Shown: in pieces, positions 35,765-45,144 of the stretch
How positions within the stretch are numbered: position 1 is the first letter of the stretch
How the letters are laid out: each line of letters starts with the position of its first letter
Source: DATEDA01 sp963820965
GTDB taxonomy: Bacteria; Pseudomonadota; Gammaproteobacteria; Burkholderiales; SG8-39
Assembly: GCA_963820965.1 (NCBI GenBank)
Contig: CAWGCC010000021.1
Location: 62,001 to 126,000, forward strand
Direction: 5' to 3'
DNA length: 64,000 nucleotides
Notes under the pieces: model-generated
What the model was told of the DNA's origin: nothing
Seen by the model: the letters and a program-made list of their open reading frames with translations, nothing else
Database searches by the model: none
Program-made: the position numbers and the translations under genes

Positions 35765-37219
35765 ATGGTCAGGTCGTTGGTTCGGTTCTTGGGATTGGCC
35801 GCCGCCGCCGGCGCGCTGCTCACGGTGTCCCCGGCGCGCGCCGAGTATCGCCTGTTGCAGGCGTTCCCCTATCTTACATTCACGTTCGCCACCGACATCC
35901 AGCCCGCCAACGACGGAACCGACCGCTTGTTCGTCGTGGAGAAACGCGGCGTCATCTGGGTGTTCACAGGCCGAGATGCAGTCCACGGCGAAGACCGAGT
36001 TTCTCAACATCTCGACCAAGGTGCGCACGAGCGGCGAAGCCGGCCTGCTCGGGCTCGCGTTCCACCCGAACTACAAATCGAACGGACAGTTTTTTGTGTT
36101 CTACGTGTCGCAGTACCCGTATCGATCCATCATCGCCCGCTACACGGTGAGCGCGAATCCCAACGTCGCCAATTCGACGAGCGAGGAGATCTTGATCGAC
36201 AGCGCGCAGCCGACCGTGTACCACAACGGCGGCCAACTCGCGTTCGGTCTCGACGGGTACCTCTACATCGGGATGGGCGACAATTCACGTGGCCGCGACC
36301 GCGCAGGACCTCACCGACCTTCCCGGGTCGATCCTGCGCATCGACGTGGACGTGACAGCAACCGGGGGAGCCAGCGCGCCGCCGTACGAAATCCCCGACG
36401 ACAATCCGTTCGTCAACAACACGAGCGGCTACCGGGAGGAGATCTACGCGTACGGGTTTCGCAACCCCTGGCGCTTCTGCATCGACGAGACCACCGGAGA
36501 GATGCTGGGCGTCCGACGTGGGTCAGGACACGTACGAGGAAATCGACATCGTGGAGAAGGGACGAAACTACGGCTGGCCGCTCATGGAGGGTCCCGACTG
36601 TTACGGTGCCCCGTGCGACCCGGTGGGTGACGACCTCGTCCTGCCGTTCTACTGGTACACCCACGCCGAAGGGGTCGCGGTGATCGGAGGCTACCGATAC
36701 TGGGGTCGTCGCGTCCCGGAGCTGGCCGGCTACTACATTTTCGCGGATTACACGGGCGGTGAGGTGTGGGGGCTGCGTTTCGACGGAGCGGCGGGACCGG
36801 AGCGCTTCGACCTGGTCGTGAACGCTCCCAACCTGCTCACCTTTGGTCTCGGTCCGACGGGCGATTTGCTGGCCGCGTCCAGCGACGGCTATCTCTACCA
36901 CCTCGACCGCATCGTGACGTCGGTGCCCGCCGGCGCGCCAGCGGCGTCGCGTCTGCTCGGCAACTACCCCAACCCATTCAACCCGTCGACGACCATCCAG
37001 TACCACCTCGCGTACACCGCCGACGTGACGATCGAGATATTCGCGGTGAACGGGAGTCGCGTGGCGCGTTACGACCTCGGGCAGCGCCCCGCCGGCGAGC
37101 ACCACGTCGAGTGGAACGGGCGCGCCGCCACCGGGCCCGCCGCGAGCGGTGTGTATTTTTGCCGGCTGATGGTCGGCGGCGCCGCGGTCAACACGATCCA
37201 GATGGTACTGCTCCAGTAG
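35765..37219 (+). CDS. PQQ-dependent sugar dehydrogenase-like protein with NYPNPF sorting domain
   Basis: About 485 residues. A signal peptide (MVRSLVRFLGLAAAAG...ARAE) precedes a GSDH six-bladed propeller: NDGTDRLFVVEKRGVIWVF, EAGLLGLAFHPNYKSNGQFF, HNGGQLAFGLDGYLYIGMGD, GSILRIDVDVTATGG, EIYAYGFRNPWRFCIDETTG, DVGQDTYEEIDIVEKGRNYG and VPELAGYYIFADYTGGEVWG. These match glucose/sorbosone dehydrogenases that use PQQ in the periplasm or outside the cell. The last 85 residues are a Por/FlgD-type sorting domain (LLGNYPNPFNPSTTIQYHL to VNTIQMVLLQ), marking it as probable type IX cargo. Single-base indels near 35970, 36285 and 36515. The C-terminal 230 residues are in one clean frame. Confidence 0.82.
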
Positions 37220-37341
37220 CCCGGCGGGAGGCACGTTTCATTCGCGCGTTGACACGCCGCCCCGGGGCCACCCACTATTCCAGTGAAGCGAAGTATCGCC
37301 GCCCCTCCGACGCGCCCACCCTGCCCCCGAAGCGAGGTCGA

Positions 37342-37983
37342 ATGGTCATGACATCCGCGCGCGTCCCCACATTGGTCATCGTCGCCTGCGCGTTCGCCGC
37401 CGCCTGCTCCGAGCCGGCCGGCGCCGTCGTTCGCCGGGTGGCGCCTCCCCTGCTCTGGCACCGTACCGCAGTCTCGGGCTTCTACGGGGCGGGGCTGCCG
37501 GTCGGCGAGTTCGCCGACTCCCGGGAAGGCGACGGAAACCACGAGAAGGAAGCGCCGGACTGGGCGGTCGAGATCGAACACTTCGCCTCGCGCACGGTGT
37601 CGATCGGGTTCTCGATCGCGAACACGACCTACACCGACAAGACGTTCCCCGACCTCGAGACCAAGCTCAGCACCTACTCGGGTTTCCTGCGCGCGGTGGT
37701 GCCGACCGGGTCGGCCGTGCGGCCCTACGTGCGCGGTGGGATCGGCAGCGTCCAGGTGGAGTTCCAGGATCCCACCACGCGCGTCGACGCCGAGTACGCG
37801 TGGTCATTCCAGTTCGGCGGCGGGTTGCTGTGGCTGCCGGTGCGCTGGCTCGGACTCAACGCCCAGGCGCTCTACTATCTCGACTCCACGGAAAATTCGT
37901 ACATCGCGGAGAACAACATCGTCGTCGGCTTCGACTGCACGTACTGGGCGTTCGCCGGCGGTGTGAGCCTGTTCTTTCCGTAG
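37342..37983 (+). CDS. Small outer-membrane beta-barrel protein
   Basis: 214 residues in one intact frame. Signal peptide VPTLVIVACAFAAACSEPAG (the Cys after AAA could be a lipid site), then alternating strands with Gly and aromatics: SGFYGAGLPVGEFADS, YSGFLRAVVPTGSAVRPYVR, GGIGSVQVEF, AWSFQFGGGLLWLPVRWLGL and NAQALYYLDS, ending AFAGGVSLFFP with a terminal Phe-Phe-Pro close to the barrel signature. It resembles the eight-stranded OmpA/OmpW-like fold. It follows the sugar dehydrogenase by 122 bp and converges on the UbiA gene with a gap of 10 bp. The function is not predictable. Confidence 0.6.
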   Translation: MVMTSARVPTLVIVACAFAAACSEPAGAVVRRVAPPLLWHRTAVSGFYGAGLPVGEFADSREGDGNHEKEAPDWAVEIEHFASRTVSIGFSIANTTYTDKTFPDLETKLSTYSGFLRAVVPTGSAVRPYVRGGIGSVQVEFQDPTTRVDAEYAWSFQFGGGLLWLPVRWLGLNAQALYYLDSTENSYIAENNIVVGFDCTYWAFAGGVSLFFP

Positions 37984-37993
37984 GTTCCCGCGT

Positions 37994-38835
37994 TCACGAG
38001 CCCAGCACGATCGCGACAATGCCCGCGAACATCGACAGCTTGAGCGCGCGGCTTACGCGCGCGAAGGTCGTCTTCTGCGGCGAGCGGACGATCGCCAGCG
38101 CCCCGACGACCAGCGACGGCACCACCAGCAGCGCCATCACGAGCAGATACAGCGGGCTGTAGACGCCGGCGACGGCGGGCGCGGGAATCCAGCGCCGCCA
38201 GGGCGAGCATCGACGCGGCCGCGATGCGCGCGGCGGGTGCGCGGCCGAGCGTCACCGCGAGCGTGCGCACGCCGGCTGCCGCGTCTCCCTCGAGGTCCTC
38301 GCCGCCCTTGACCATCTCGCGGCACATCACGAATCCAAACGCGATAGCAACCGGAATCAGCCGCGGCCCGCGGCCGGCCCGCCGCGAGCGCCCCGGCCGC
38401 GAACGCGCTGGCAGAGATCGCCGCCACCAGCAGGTTGCCTGCACCGAGGACGCGCTTGCACCAGCGCGCGTAGGCGTACAGCGCGACCTGCCACGCGATC
38501 ACGATCGCCGCGAGGTCGCTCCGAGCCACACGAGCGCGCCGAAAAGCGGTCACCCCGACGCGACGCCATACGTCCAGCACGACCGCGGCCCGGGTGACAT
38601 GCGCCCCGAGGGCAGCGGGCGCGAGGGCTTGTTGATGCGGTCGATGGCCGTCGAAGTAATCGTTGATCATGTTGCCCGCGCCGGTCGCCAATCGCGGCGA
38701 GGAGCGCGAGCGCGGCGACGCCGGACGGGTCGCGCCCACCCGCGGCGTACTAGCCCGCCCCCACGGCGAAGCGACGCGGCCAGCATGTTGTGAGGGCGGA
38801 GAATCTGCACGACGGAGAGAAAGCGTGACGCCATC
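37994..38835 (-). CDS. UbiA-family prenyltransferase resembling DGGGP synthase
   Basis: About 281 residues, integral membrane. N-terminus RFLSVVQILRPHNMLAA, then the first Asp-rich motif GNMINDYFDG followed after one indel by IDRINKPSRPLPSGRM, hydrophobic helices, a second motif region (FGFVMCREMVKGGEDLEGDA with RTLAVTLGR) and a C-terminal SRALKLSMFAGIVAIVLGS. UbiA enzymes attach prenyl chains to aromatic or polar acceptors. The combined motif is closest to what I know of archaeal digeranylgeranylglyceryl phosphate synthases and their bacterial relatives, but menaquinone or haem-O enzymes share it in part. SD AGGTGG precedes ATG 38835, 11 bp after the Wzi-like gene. Indels near 38155, 38380, 38520 and 38640. 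Confidence 0.75.
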
Positions 38836-38846
38836 CCGCGCCACCT

Positions 38847-40420
38847 TACGGGATGTCCCAGCGAATCTCCAGTCGGAAGGAATCGTCGTCGTCGTCTTCG
38901 CCGGCCACGTGCCCGCGGTTGTCCACCCGCGTGTGCACGTACTCCGCCGCCACCCAGCGTGTCTCCGCCGAACTCCCAGCGCGCTGCCAGCGCCAATGCC
39001 AACGTCTCCTCCACCACGCCCGACGGGAACGGCGGGTCGGGGTCGTCCACCCCGAGCTCGAACGGTCGCAGGTCGTTTCCCTCTCCCACGCGGCGCCCGG
39101 CTCCCGCGAGCGCCACGGCCAGTTGGCGCGCGGATACACGTCGGCGTTCACGAACCACGAGTCCGCGTCGGGTCCGGGCAGCCCGCCGAGCAGCACGTCG
39201 CCGTCCATCGATCTCGCCCGCGCCGCTCACGTAGACCGACAGCGATTCCTCGTGCGAGTAGGTGTAGATGTCGGCCCAGCGGTACTGCGCGCGCATCTCG
39301 AGGCCCCACGGCCGCGCGGGGACCCAGCGCGCGCCGAACGTCGGCCGCGAGCTTGTCGGGATAACCGTCGTCGCGCTCGAACTGGAAGTCGTCGATCAGG
39401 AGGCTGCCGTACACCGTGACAGCCCGCGCAACGCTCGTCTTCGCGTCCACCGACCAGATCACGTTGTCCTCGTTGGTGCGCTCGTTGAACTGGTTCGCGT
39501 AGTACCACGACGAGCGGAAACAGGTAGATCCAGTCCAGCGGCCGCCCGCCGTACACGACCGTCTCGCGAGAGCCCGAGCACCGTGCGGCCCGAAGTCGAC
39601 CTCGAGACGGTGACCCGACCATGTAGCGTTCGGGCTCCGGCGCAGAGCTGCCCGTAGAACAAGTCCAGCCGCAGCGCGCGAAATCGAGACGCAGCGTTCA
39701 TCTGGTCGATGCTGTAAGCGCGCTCCCGGCGTGATGCAGATTGCCACCGGCCGACGGGACCCCAGTCGATGTGGTCGCGCCCGACGAACACGTCGACCTG
39801 GTCCCACGACGCCGATCGACGTAGGAACGCTCGAAGAGCGAGGTGAGCCCGTTGAAACTCTTCTCGCGCCGCGACGGCTTCTGGTCGTCGCGCACGATCG
39901 CCGTGCTCGGGGCCGTACAGCAGCTGGTAGCGCAGGTCGTAGGTGAAGCGGTCGCCGAGGTGGGCGCGAAATTCGGCGGCGATGCGCCGATGTACGCTTC
40001 CACTTCGTCGGCGAACGGCCCCTGCTCCACGTAGGGTCGGAGATCGAGGTCACCCTCGAGCGCGATGGCGCGGTCGCGGCCGAACCAGCGCGCGATCGTA
40101 GCGCTGCCGCGGGATCGTCCGCCCGTCGGCGGTGAACTCGCGCTCGAGGCGGTCGAGCTCGTAGCGATCGCGCGCAGACAGCGCTGTCCGCCGCGCGCCG
40201 CGATGACGCTCACGATAGGCGCGGATCTCGTCGCGCGTGAAGCGGCCGGTCGTCGGGAAGCGTACACAGCCCGAGCGATTCGAAGCGCTCGAGCGCGCGG
40301 TAGCACCAGTGATCGAGGGGAATACGCTCGTGTACCGACCGCGCGCGACGCCGCGGGCAGGCACACGCGAGCGCCACGGCGGCGGCGAGCGACGCGCGGG
40401 AGTCGGCCCGCGAACCGCAT
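38847..40420 (-). CDS. Wzi-like capsule-assembly outer-membrane barrel
   Basis: About 524 residues. A signal peptide becomes visible after one frame correction (ASLAAAVALACAC). An N-terminal helical part RALERFESLGC and GRFTRDEIRAYLS with ARDRYELDRLEREF follows, then a barrel domain with the features I associate with Wzi family proteins: VFVGRDHIDWGPS, RLEVDFG, LGLSRDGRV-type strand, LDWIYLFPL, YYANQFNERTNEDNVIWSVD and VTVYGSLLIDDFQFERDDGY. It ends SFRLEIRWDIP. Wzi helps anchor capsule or exopolysaccharide to the cell surface; FCB relatives are poorly studied. The start ATG 40420 overlaps the TPR gene stop (TGATG). Numerous indels. Confidence 0.65.
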
Positions 40421-41559
40421 CACGCCACGCGCTGTGGCCGGCGTGCAGCTTGGCCTCGGCGGTGCGGTAGCTCGATCGCGCTTCGTCACGCATGTCGGCG
40501 CGGTCGTAGACCATGCCCAGCGCGTAGAACGCGCGGTGGTCGTCGGGCGAGAGCTCGGTCACGCGCTTGAGCGGCGGGATCGCCTTGGCCGGCTGCTCGA
40601 GATGGTTGTAGCACATGCCGATGTGATAGAGGATCGACGGGTGGTCCGGATTCGCCTTGAGCGCCGCTCTGCAGCAGCTTCACCGCGCGTCGCGTGGAGA
40701 CCCTTGCGGAAGTAGATCATCCCGACGAAGTAGTGCGCGTCCGCGTGGCGGCGTACGAGCCGAGTCACGCGGCGGAACGCACTCCAGGGCCGCGTCGAGG
40801 TCGCCCTGTTCGTACAGCGCGACGCCGAGGTTGTAGTGCGCTTCGACGCTCTCCGGGCGCCAGCCGGATCGCGTGGCGGAACTCGCGGATCGCTTCCTCG
40901 TGGTTTCCGTGCTCACCGTAGAGCGCGCCCAGATTGAAGTGCGCCTCGGCGCTGTGCGGATTGAACTGCAGCGCGCGCCGGAACAGCTGCACCGCCTGCG
41001 TGCGGTCACCGCGCTGATCCATCAGGAATCCGAGATTGGTGTAGGCGCGCGCGTGCGCCGCGGTCGAGCGACGATGCGCGCGGCGATAGCTTTCTTCCGC
41101 GTCGGCGGCGCGTTCGTTGCGCGACGAGCGTCACGCCGAAGCGGTAGTGACACTCGGCGTTCTCCGGTTCGAGCTCGATGGCCTGGCGGTGCGCGGCCAG
41201 CGCTTCGTCGAGTCGGCCCAGGCGGTCATAGATGCGGCCGCGGAAATAGTGCGGCAGCGCGCCGACGGGCGCTTCGGCGGCAAGCGCTCGAAGCACTCGA
41301 GCGCGGCAGTGACAGCTCGTCCTGCGTCGAGGAGGAACTGGCCCATGGCTTCGCGCAGGCCCTCGGGGAGCCGGTCGCGGCTGAGCCAGCGGTCGCGGAC
41401 CGAGGCCAGCGCGTCGCGCCGACGGCCTTCCTTCCACGCCGTCGCGGCGCTAGCTCGAATTCGGCACGGGGGTCCGCCCCGGGGCCGTGACGACGGCGGC
41501 GAAGCAGCGAGAACGGTCGATGACGCACCCTTTTCGGAGCGCCGAATCCAACCTGCCAC
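40420..41559 (-). CDS. TPR-repeat protein, probable envelope scaffold
   Basis: About 380 residues. The start GTG 41559 is chosen because AAGGAGG lies 6-8 nt upstream (VAGWIRRSEKG). At least seven tetratricopeptide repeats are recognisable: HYFRGRIYDRLGRLDEALAA, HRQAIELEPENAECHYRFGV, AYTNLGFLMDQRGDRTQAVQ, AHFNLGALYGEHGNHEEAIR, AHYNLGVALYEQGDLDAALE, AHYFVGMIYFRKG and AFYALGMVYDRADMRDEARS. No signal peptide is obvious. It heads the operon TPR-Wzi-UbiA under a promoter at 41635-41664. TPR proteins mediate protein contacts; partners are inferred only from position. Confidence 0.75.
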
Positions 41560-41634
41560 GAGACCCCTCCTTCCGCGCCCCGTCGCGGGCGCCGAAATCA
41601 AGAAAAGACAATGGGATGCGCTAGATTCGGGGCT

Positions 41635-41664
41635 AACCTAGTACAGGGGTAAAAAATCTGTCAA
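41635..41664 (-). promoter_or_regulatory. Promoter of the TPR-Wzi-UbiA operon
   Basis: Minus strand: consensus TTGACA (41664-41659), 18-bp spacer containing a T6 run, TAGGTT (41640-41635). Same architecture and same -10 hexamer as the promoter at 14976-15005. The expected start lies near 41628, about 70 nt before GTG 41559. Confidence 0.55.
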
Positions 41665-41714
41665 GAATTTTCCGGAGAAGTGGAAGTGATTGAGCTGAGA
41701 ACCGCTTCACGCGG

Positions 41715-41723
41715 TTATCCACA
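41715..41723 (+). promoter_or_regulatory. Perfect DnaA box
   Basis: TTATCCACA matches the strict 9-bp DnaA box. It is preceded by a 6-bp inverted repeat (AACCGC-TTCAC-GCGGTT) that overlaps its first bases. It sits 50 bp upstream of the TPR promoter. No second box was seen nearby, so this is more likely a regulatory or titration site than an origin. Confidence 0.5.
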
Positions 41724-41763
41724 GAAATCGCGCCGGGCGGGCGCCGAGAGGCGCCAGTGGGCG

Positions 41764-43113
41764 CTAATCTTCGTCTTCACGCGGATGTCGAGGACCAGCG
41801 TTCAGCGGCACCGCCGGAGCGAAGCTGCGCGCGCGTGAGCACGACCGGGACGGTCCGATGCTCTCGGCGTCAGGCGTCGAGTGACCGACTCCACGCGCGG
41901 CTCGACCCGGCCGGCTGCGCGCGAGCCTCGGCGCGAGTGCGACCGGGGCACCGGCGGCGGCCTTCGGCGACGGCGCGGCGCATGGGATCGGTGACGAATT
42001 CATCCGGGCCTTCGTCGCGCGCGGTCTCGGACGCGGACGCCGCATCGTCGAGCGCGGGCAGCCGGCCGAGCTCGAGATCGAACGGACTCCGGCGATGCAC
42101 TCGAACACGCCGTCATCGGCGGCGGTGGTTCGCGCGTCGCCAGCGGCGCGGCGCCGGCCGCGGGCGCGGCGCGACGCGTGCCACGCGAGGGGCGCGCGCA
42201 TCGGGCGTCGACCTCGGCAGGGTCGCGGGCGGTGCTTCCTCCGCGCGCGCGGGGCGTACCGGCGTCGGGCGCGCGGGCCGGCGCGCGTCGGCACCGTCGG
42301 CGGGCCGCTTCCGCGTGCTTGCGGGAGCCGCCGGCGCAGCCGCGGCGGGTGCGTCCATCTCGCGCAGCATCGAGTCGATCGCGCTGTCGAATTCAAAGCC
42401 GCTCGTCCGCGGCCGGCGCCGCGGCCGCTGCGGCGCGCGGCGCGGCTTGGCCGGCGGCGCGGCCCGCGCCGGCACCCGGGCGCTGCGACCGGCGCGGGCT
42501 CGTCGGCCGGCGAGATCGCCGCGCTCGAGTCGCTCCTTCAGCACGCGGTAGACCAGCGTGGCGATGCCGTGGAAGGTTTCGTACACGCCCTCGCCGCTGG
42601 TGGCGACCGCCTCGTAACGTCGGGACGCGCATCGGGTTCAAGCGCGCGTCCAGGTCGGCGACCGCCATCGCGTCGGCGGCGTCGCGCTTGTTGTACTGGA
42701 TCACCCACGGGCATCTCGTCGAGGCTCATCCCGTGCTCGTTGAGGTTCTGCTCGAGGTTGCGCAGGCTTTCGAGGTTCTCGTCCAGCTTCGCGCGCGACG
42801 AATCGGCGACGAACACCACCGCGTCGACGCCCTTGAGCACCAGCTTGCGCGTCGCGTTGTAGTACACCTGGCCCGGGACGGTGTAGAGCAGGAAGCGCGT
42901 GCGGTAGCCGTTGATCTCGCCGAGCTCGAGCGGCAGGAAGTCGAAGAAGAGCGTGCGGTCGGTCTGCGTCTTCATCGAGACCATCTTGCCGCGCGAGCCT
43001 GCCGGCGTGCGGTCGTGGATGAACTCGAGGTTGGTCGTCTTGCCGGAGAGCCCCGGGCCGTAATAGACGATCTTCGCGTTGACTTCTCCGCCGGTGTAGT
43101 TGAGCACGACCAT
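41764..43113 (-). CDS. mglA: MglA-like small GTPase with long Ala/Pro-rich C-terminal extension
   Basis: Residues 1-190 form a Ras-like GTPase of the MglA type: VNAKIVYYGPGLSGKTTNLE (P-loop), TQTDRTLFFDFLPLELGEI, TRFLLYTVPGQVYYNATRKL (G3 with Pro-Gly-Gln in place of Ala-Gly-Gln), GVDAVVFVADSSRAKLDENL and IQYNKRDAADAM (G4). MglA sets cell polarity and gliding in myxobacteria, and related GTPases are widespread. The C-terminal 250 residues are unusual: Ala, Pro and Arg rich, with a short conserved-looking GFEFDSAIDSMLREMDA and a later ELGRLPALDD element, read through at least six indels, so its exact sequence is insecure. The SD GGAAGGA precedes ATG 43113. No mglB is visible nearby. Confidence 0.82.
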
Positions 43114-43426
43114 GGCCTGCGTCCTTCCGCTTGCGCGACACTGACTGTGTTCGAAGTCGAGTCTACCGGAGCGGCCGACCGGACTCGTGCTCTTGCTGCA
43201 GTCAGGCCAGGGTGAGATAAGCTCAAGCGCCCCGGAAGACCGCCCCGGCAGGCGCGCGAATGGGCAAGTAACATGCCAAGCAGGCGATGTGCGAATCGGG
43301 CCAAGCCGCTTGTGCACCTTGGCGTAACGCGGCTGCGCAGGCGCTTGCCGGCGCCGGCCCGGCGCCCGGTCCCCGCGCAGCATTCTGCGCGCGCTGCTTG
43401 CAAAAGCGCGAAGCGTCGCGGCTACG
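43114..43426. other. Divergent intergenic region without a recognisable gene
   Basis: Separates the leftward MglA gene and the rightward MFS gene. I see the MglA SD but no convincing -35/-10 pair in either direction, no repeat and no RNA gene. Promoters must lie here, but base errors may hide them. Confidence 0.4.
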
Positions 43427-44688
43427 ATGCGCGCCACCATGCCGCTCGTTCCGGCGCCGACCAGACTTGACGCTCCAGCTCTTCGGCTCCGTCCAGTTCG
43501 TCGCGCTCTTGGGCGACCGGCTGAAGCAATTCACGCTGGTCGGGATGCTGGGATTGCTGGCGCCGGGATCGAGCTTCGAGCTGCTTGAAGCTCACGCTCT
43601 TCTCGCAGGTTCCCATTCTGCTGTTCACGCCGCTCGTCGGCTCGCTGATCGACCGCTGGAACAAGCCCGCCACCATCGTGACCGCGTGCGTCGTCCGCGC
43701 GCTGCTCGTGCTGTGCAGTCCCGTTCGTGTACGATCGCACGGCGCCACCATCTACGCGTTCTACGCCGCCGCGTTCGTCTCGTCGATCTTCGACCTGATG
43801 TTCGCGCCCGGCGCGCTCGGCGCTGCTGCCCGAGATCGTGCCCGCCGAGCGCCTGCTCGCCGTCAACGCGGTGTTCTGGACGCTGGGCATCGTGGGAACG
43901 CTGCTCGGGCTTCGTCGGCGGCGGCTGGATCTTCGACTACTTCTCGTGGCGCAACAGTTCTACGCGAACTCGGTCATCTACGCGCCGCCGCGGCGCTCAT
44001 GCTCCCCGTTCGTGATCCGCACCACCCGCCCGCGCCCCTGGCGCCGCTCCCGCGCGATCCACGCGACGGCCTGGCGGTGCTCGCGCGTCGGTGCGCGACG
44101 CGGTCGGACCTGCTTGCGCCAGAGCCGCGAGCTGCGCGCGAGTCTCTCGATCACAGACCGGCGCTCTTCGCGGTGGGCGGTGTTCTGAGCGTGATCGGCA
44201 TCGCGCACGTCCACGAAGTGGCGCCGCCGGGCGCGCGCTCTTTCTCGGCCGAAGTCGGAGCGTCGCTCATTCTCGGGCTTGATCGCGGGCGCGTTGCTCG
44301 CCGGCTGGTTTCGCGACCGCACGCCTGCCCGAGCGCACCGTGTCGGTGGGCGCACTACTCGGCGGCGTCGCCATCGCGGGCATGGGCCGCGCCGACATCC
44401 CTGCGCCCGCTGTGCATCTGGGCCGGGCTGCTCGGCGTGTCCATCTCGCCCGTTTTCATCGTGACGGAGACGCTCATGCAGCACGCGAGTCCGCGACAAT
44501 TCACGGGCGCGTCTTCGCCGCGCGCGAGGCCATGATCAAGGCGGCGTTTATTGCCGCCGCGGTGCTGGCGACCGGCGTCGAACGCCTTCGTGTCCAAGTC
44601 CGCCATCCTGGTCGGGTTGGGCCTGTTTCTTGCTTTGTTGGGCGTCATCCTCGAGCGCACCCAGTGGCTGAAACTGGAGAAACGATGA
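43427..44688 (+). CDS. Major facilitator superfamily permease
   Basis: About 420 residues with twelve expected hydrophobic segments. LTLQLFGSVQFVALLGDRLK at the start is typical of the MFS_3/EntS-like branch ('lsq-vS-lGD-l'), followed by the inter-helix motif LFTPLVGSLIDRWNKP, VTACVVRALLVLCSP, FYAAAFVSSIFDLMFAPGAL, LAVNAVFWTLGIVGTLLG and a final helix AILVGLGLFLALLGVILERT. The substrate is unknown. The start could be ATG 43427 or 43439. About eight indels. The stop TGA overlaps the start of the next gene as ATGA, so the two are translationally coupled. Confidence 0.78.
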
Positions 44689-45144
44689 AGAAGCCCAACA
44701 CCTCGACGGGCGTCATCGAGAAGATGATGAAGGAGATGTTCGCCCGACTCCTGAACATCGAAGTCAGCCCGACCGTCATGGAAAAACTGGTCCCCGTCAT
44801 CGACGGCGTGAGCGAGAAGATCGACGGCCAGATGAACCTGGACACCGTGCAGGGACAGAACACGTTCCGCGCGCTGATCTGCAGCATGATCGCGCACGGC
44901 TGGGGACTCGGCATGCACCCCGACAACAACCCCAACGCGAACCTCGACGGCAAGGTCGCTCGAGGTCAAGGTGTGCAAGGACATCCTGGTCCCGATGGAG
45001 ACCATGAAGTCGATCCGCTACGTCAAGAAGGACCAGTACGGCCGCGTGCGCAAGGCGCTGTTCGAGCCGGATCAGAACGCGCGCATCTGGGGATCGATCG
45101 ACGAAATGCTGGAGAAACTCGCGAAGGAAAAGTGGCAGGAGTGA
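44685..45144 (+). CDS. Uncharacterised protein coupled to an MFS permease
   Basis: About 152 residues; I do not recognise the family. MKKPNTSTGVIEKMMKEMFA opens a helical N-terminus, followed by LNIEVSPTVMEKLVPVIDGV, ALICSMIAHGWGLGMHPDNN, LEVKVCKDILVPMETMKSIR and a charged helical C-terminus EMLEKLAKEKWQE. There is no signal peptide and no membrane segment. One indel near 44960 (extra G), otherwise open. Two Cys and several His or Met residues are scattered without a metal-motif spacing. Its ATGA overlap with the permease gene suggests a shared process. The stop abuts the stop of the convergent regulator. Confidence 0.6.

Noticed and set aside
41700..41760. Replication origin at the DnaA box
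   Set aside because: Only one strict box, no box cluster, no dnaA, dnaN or gidA nearby.
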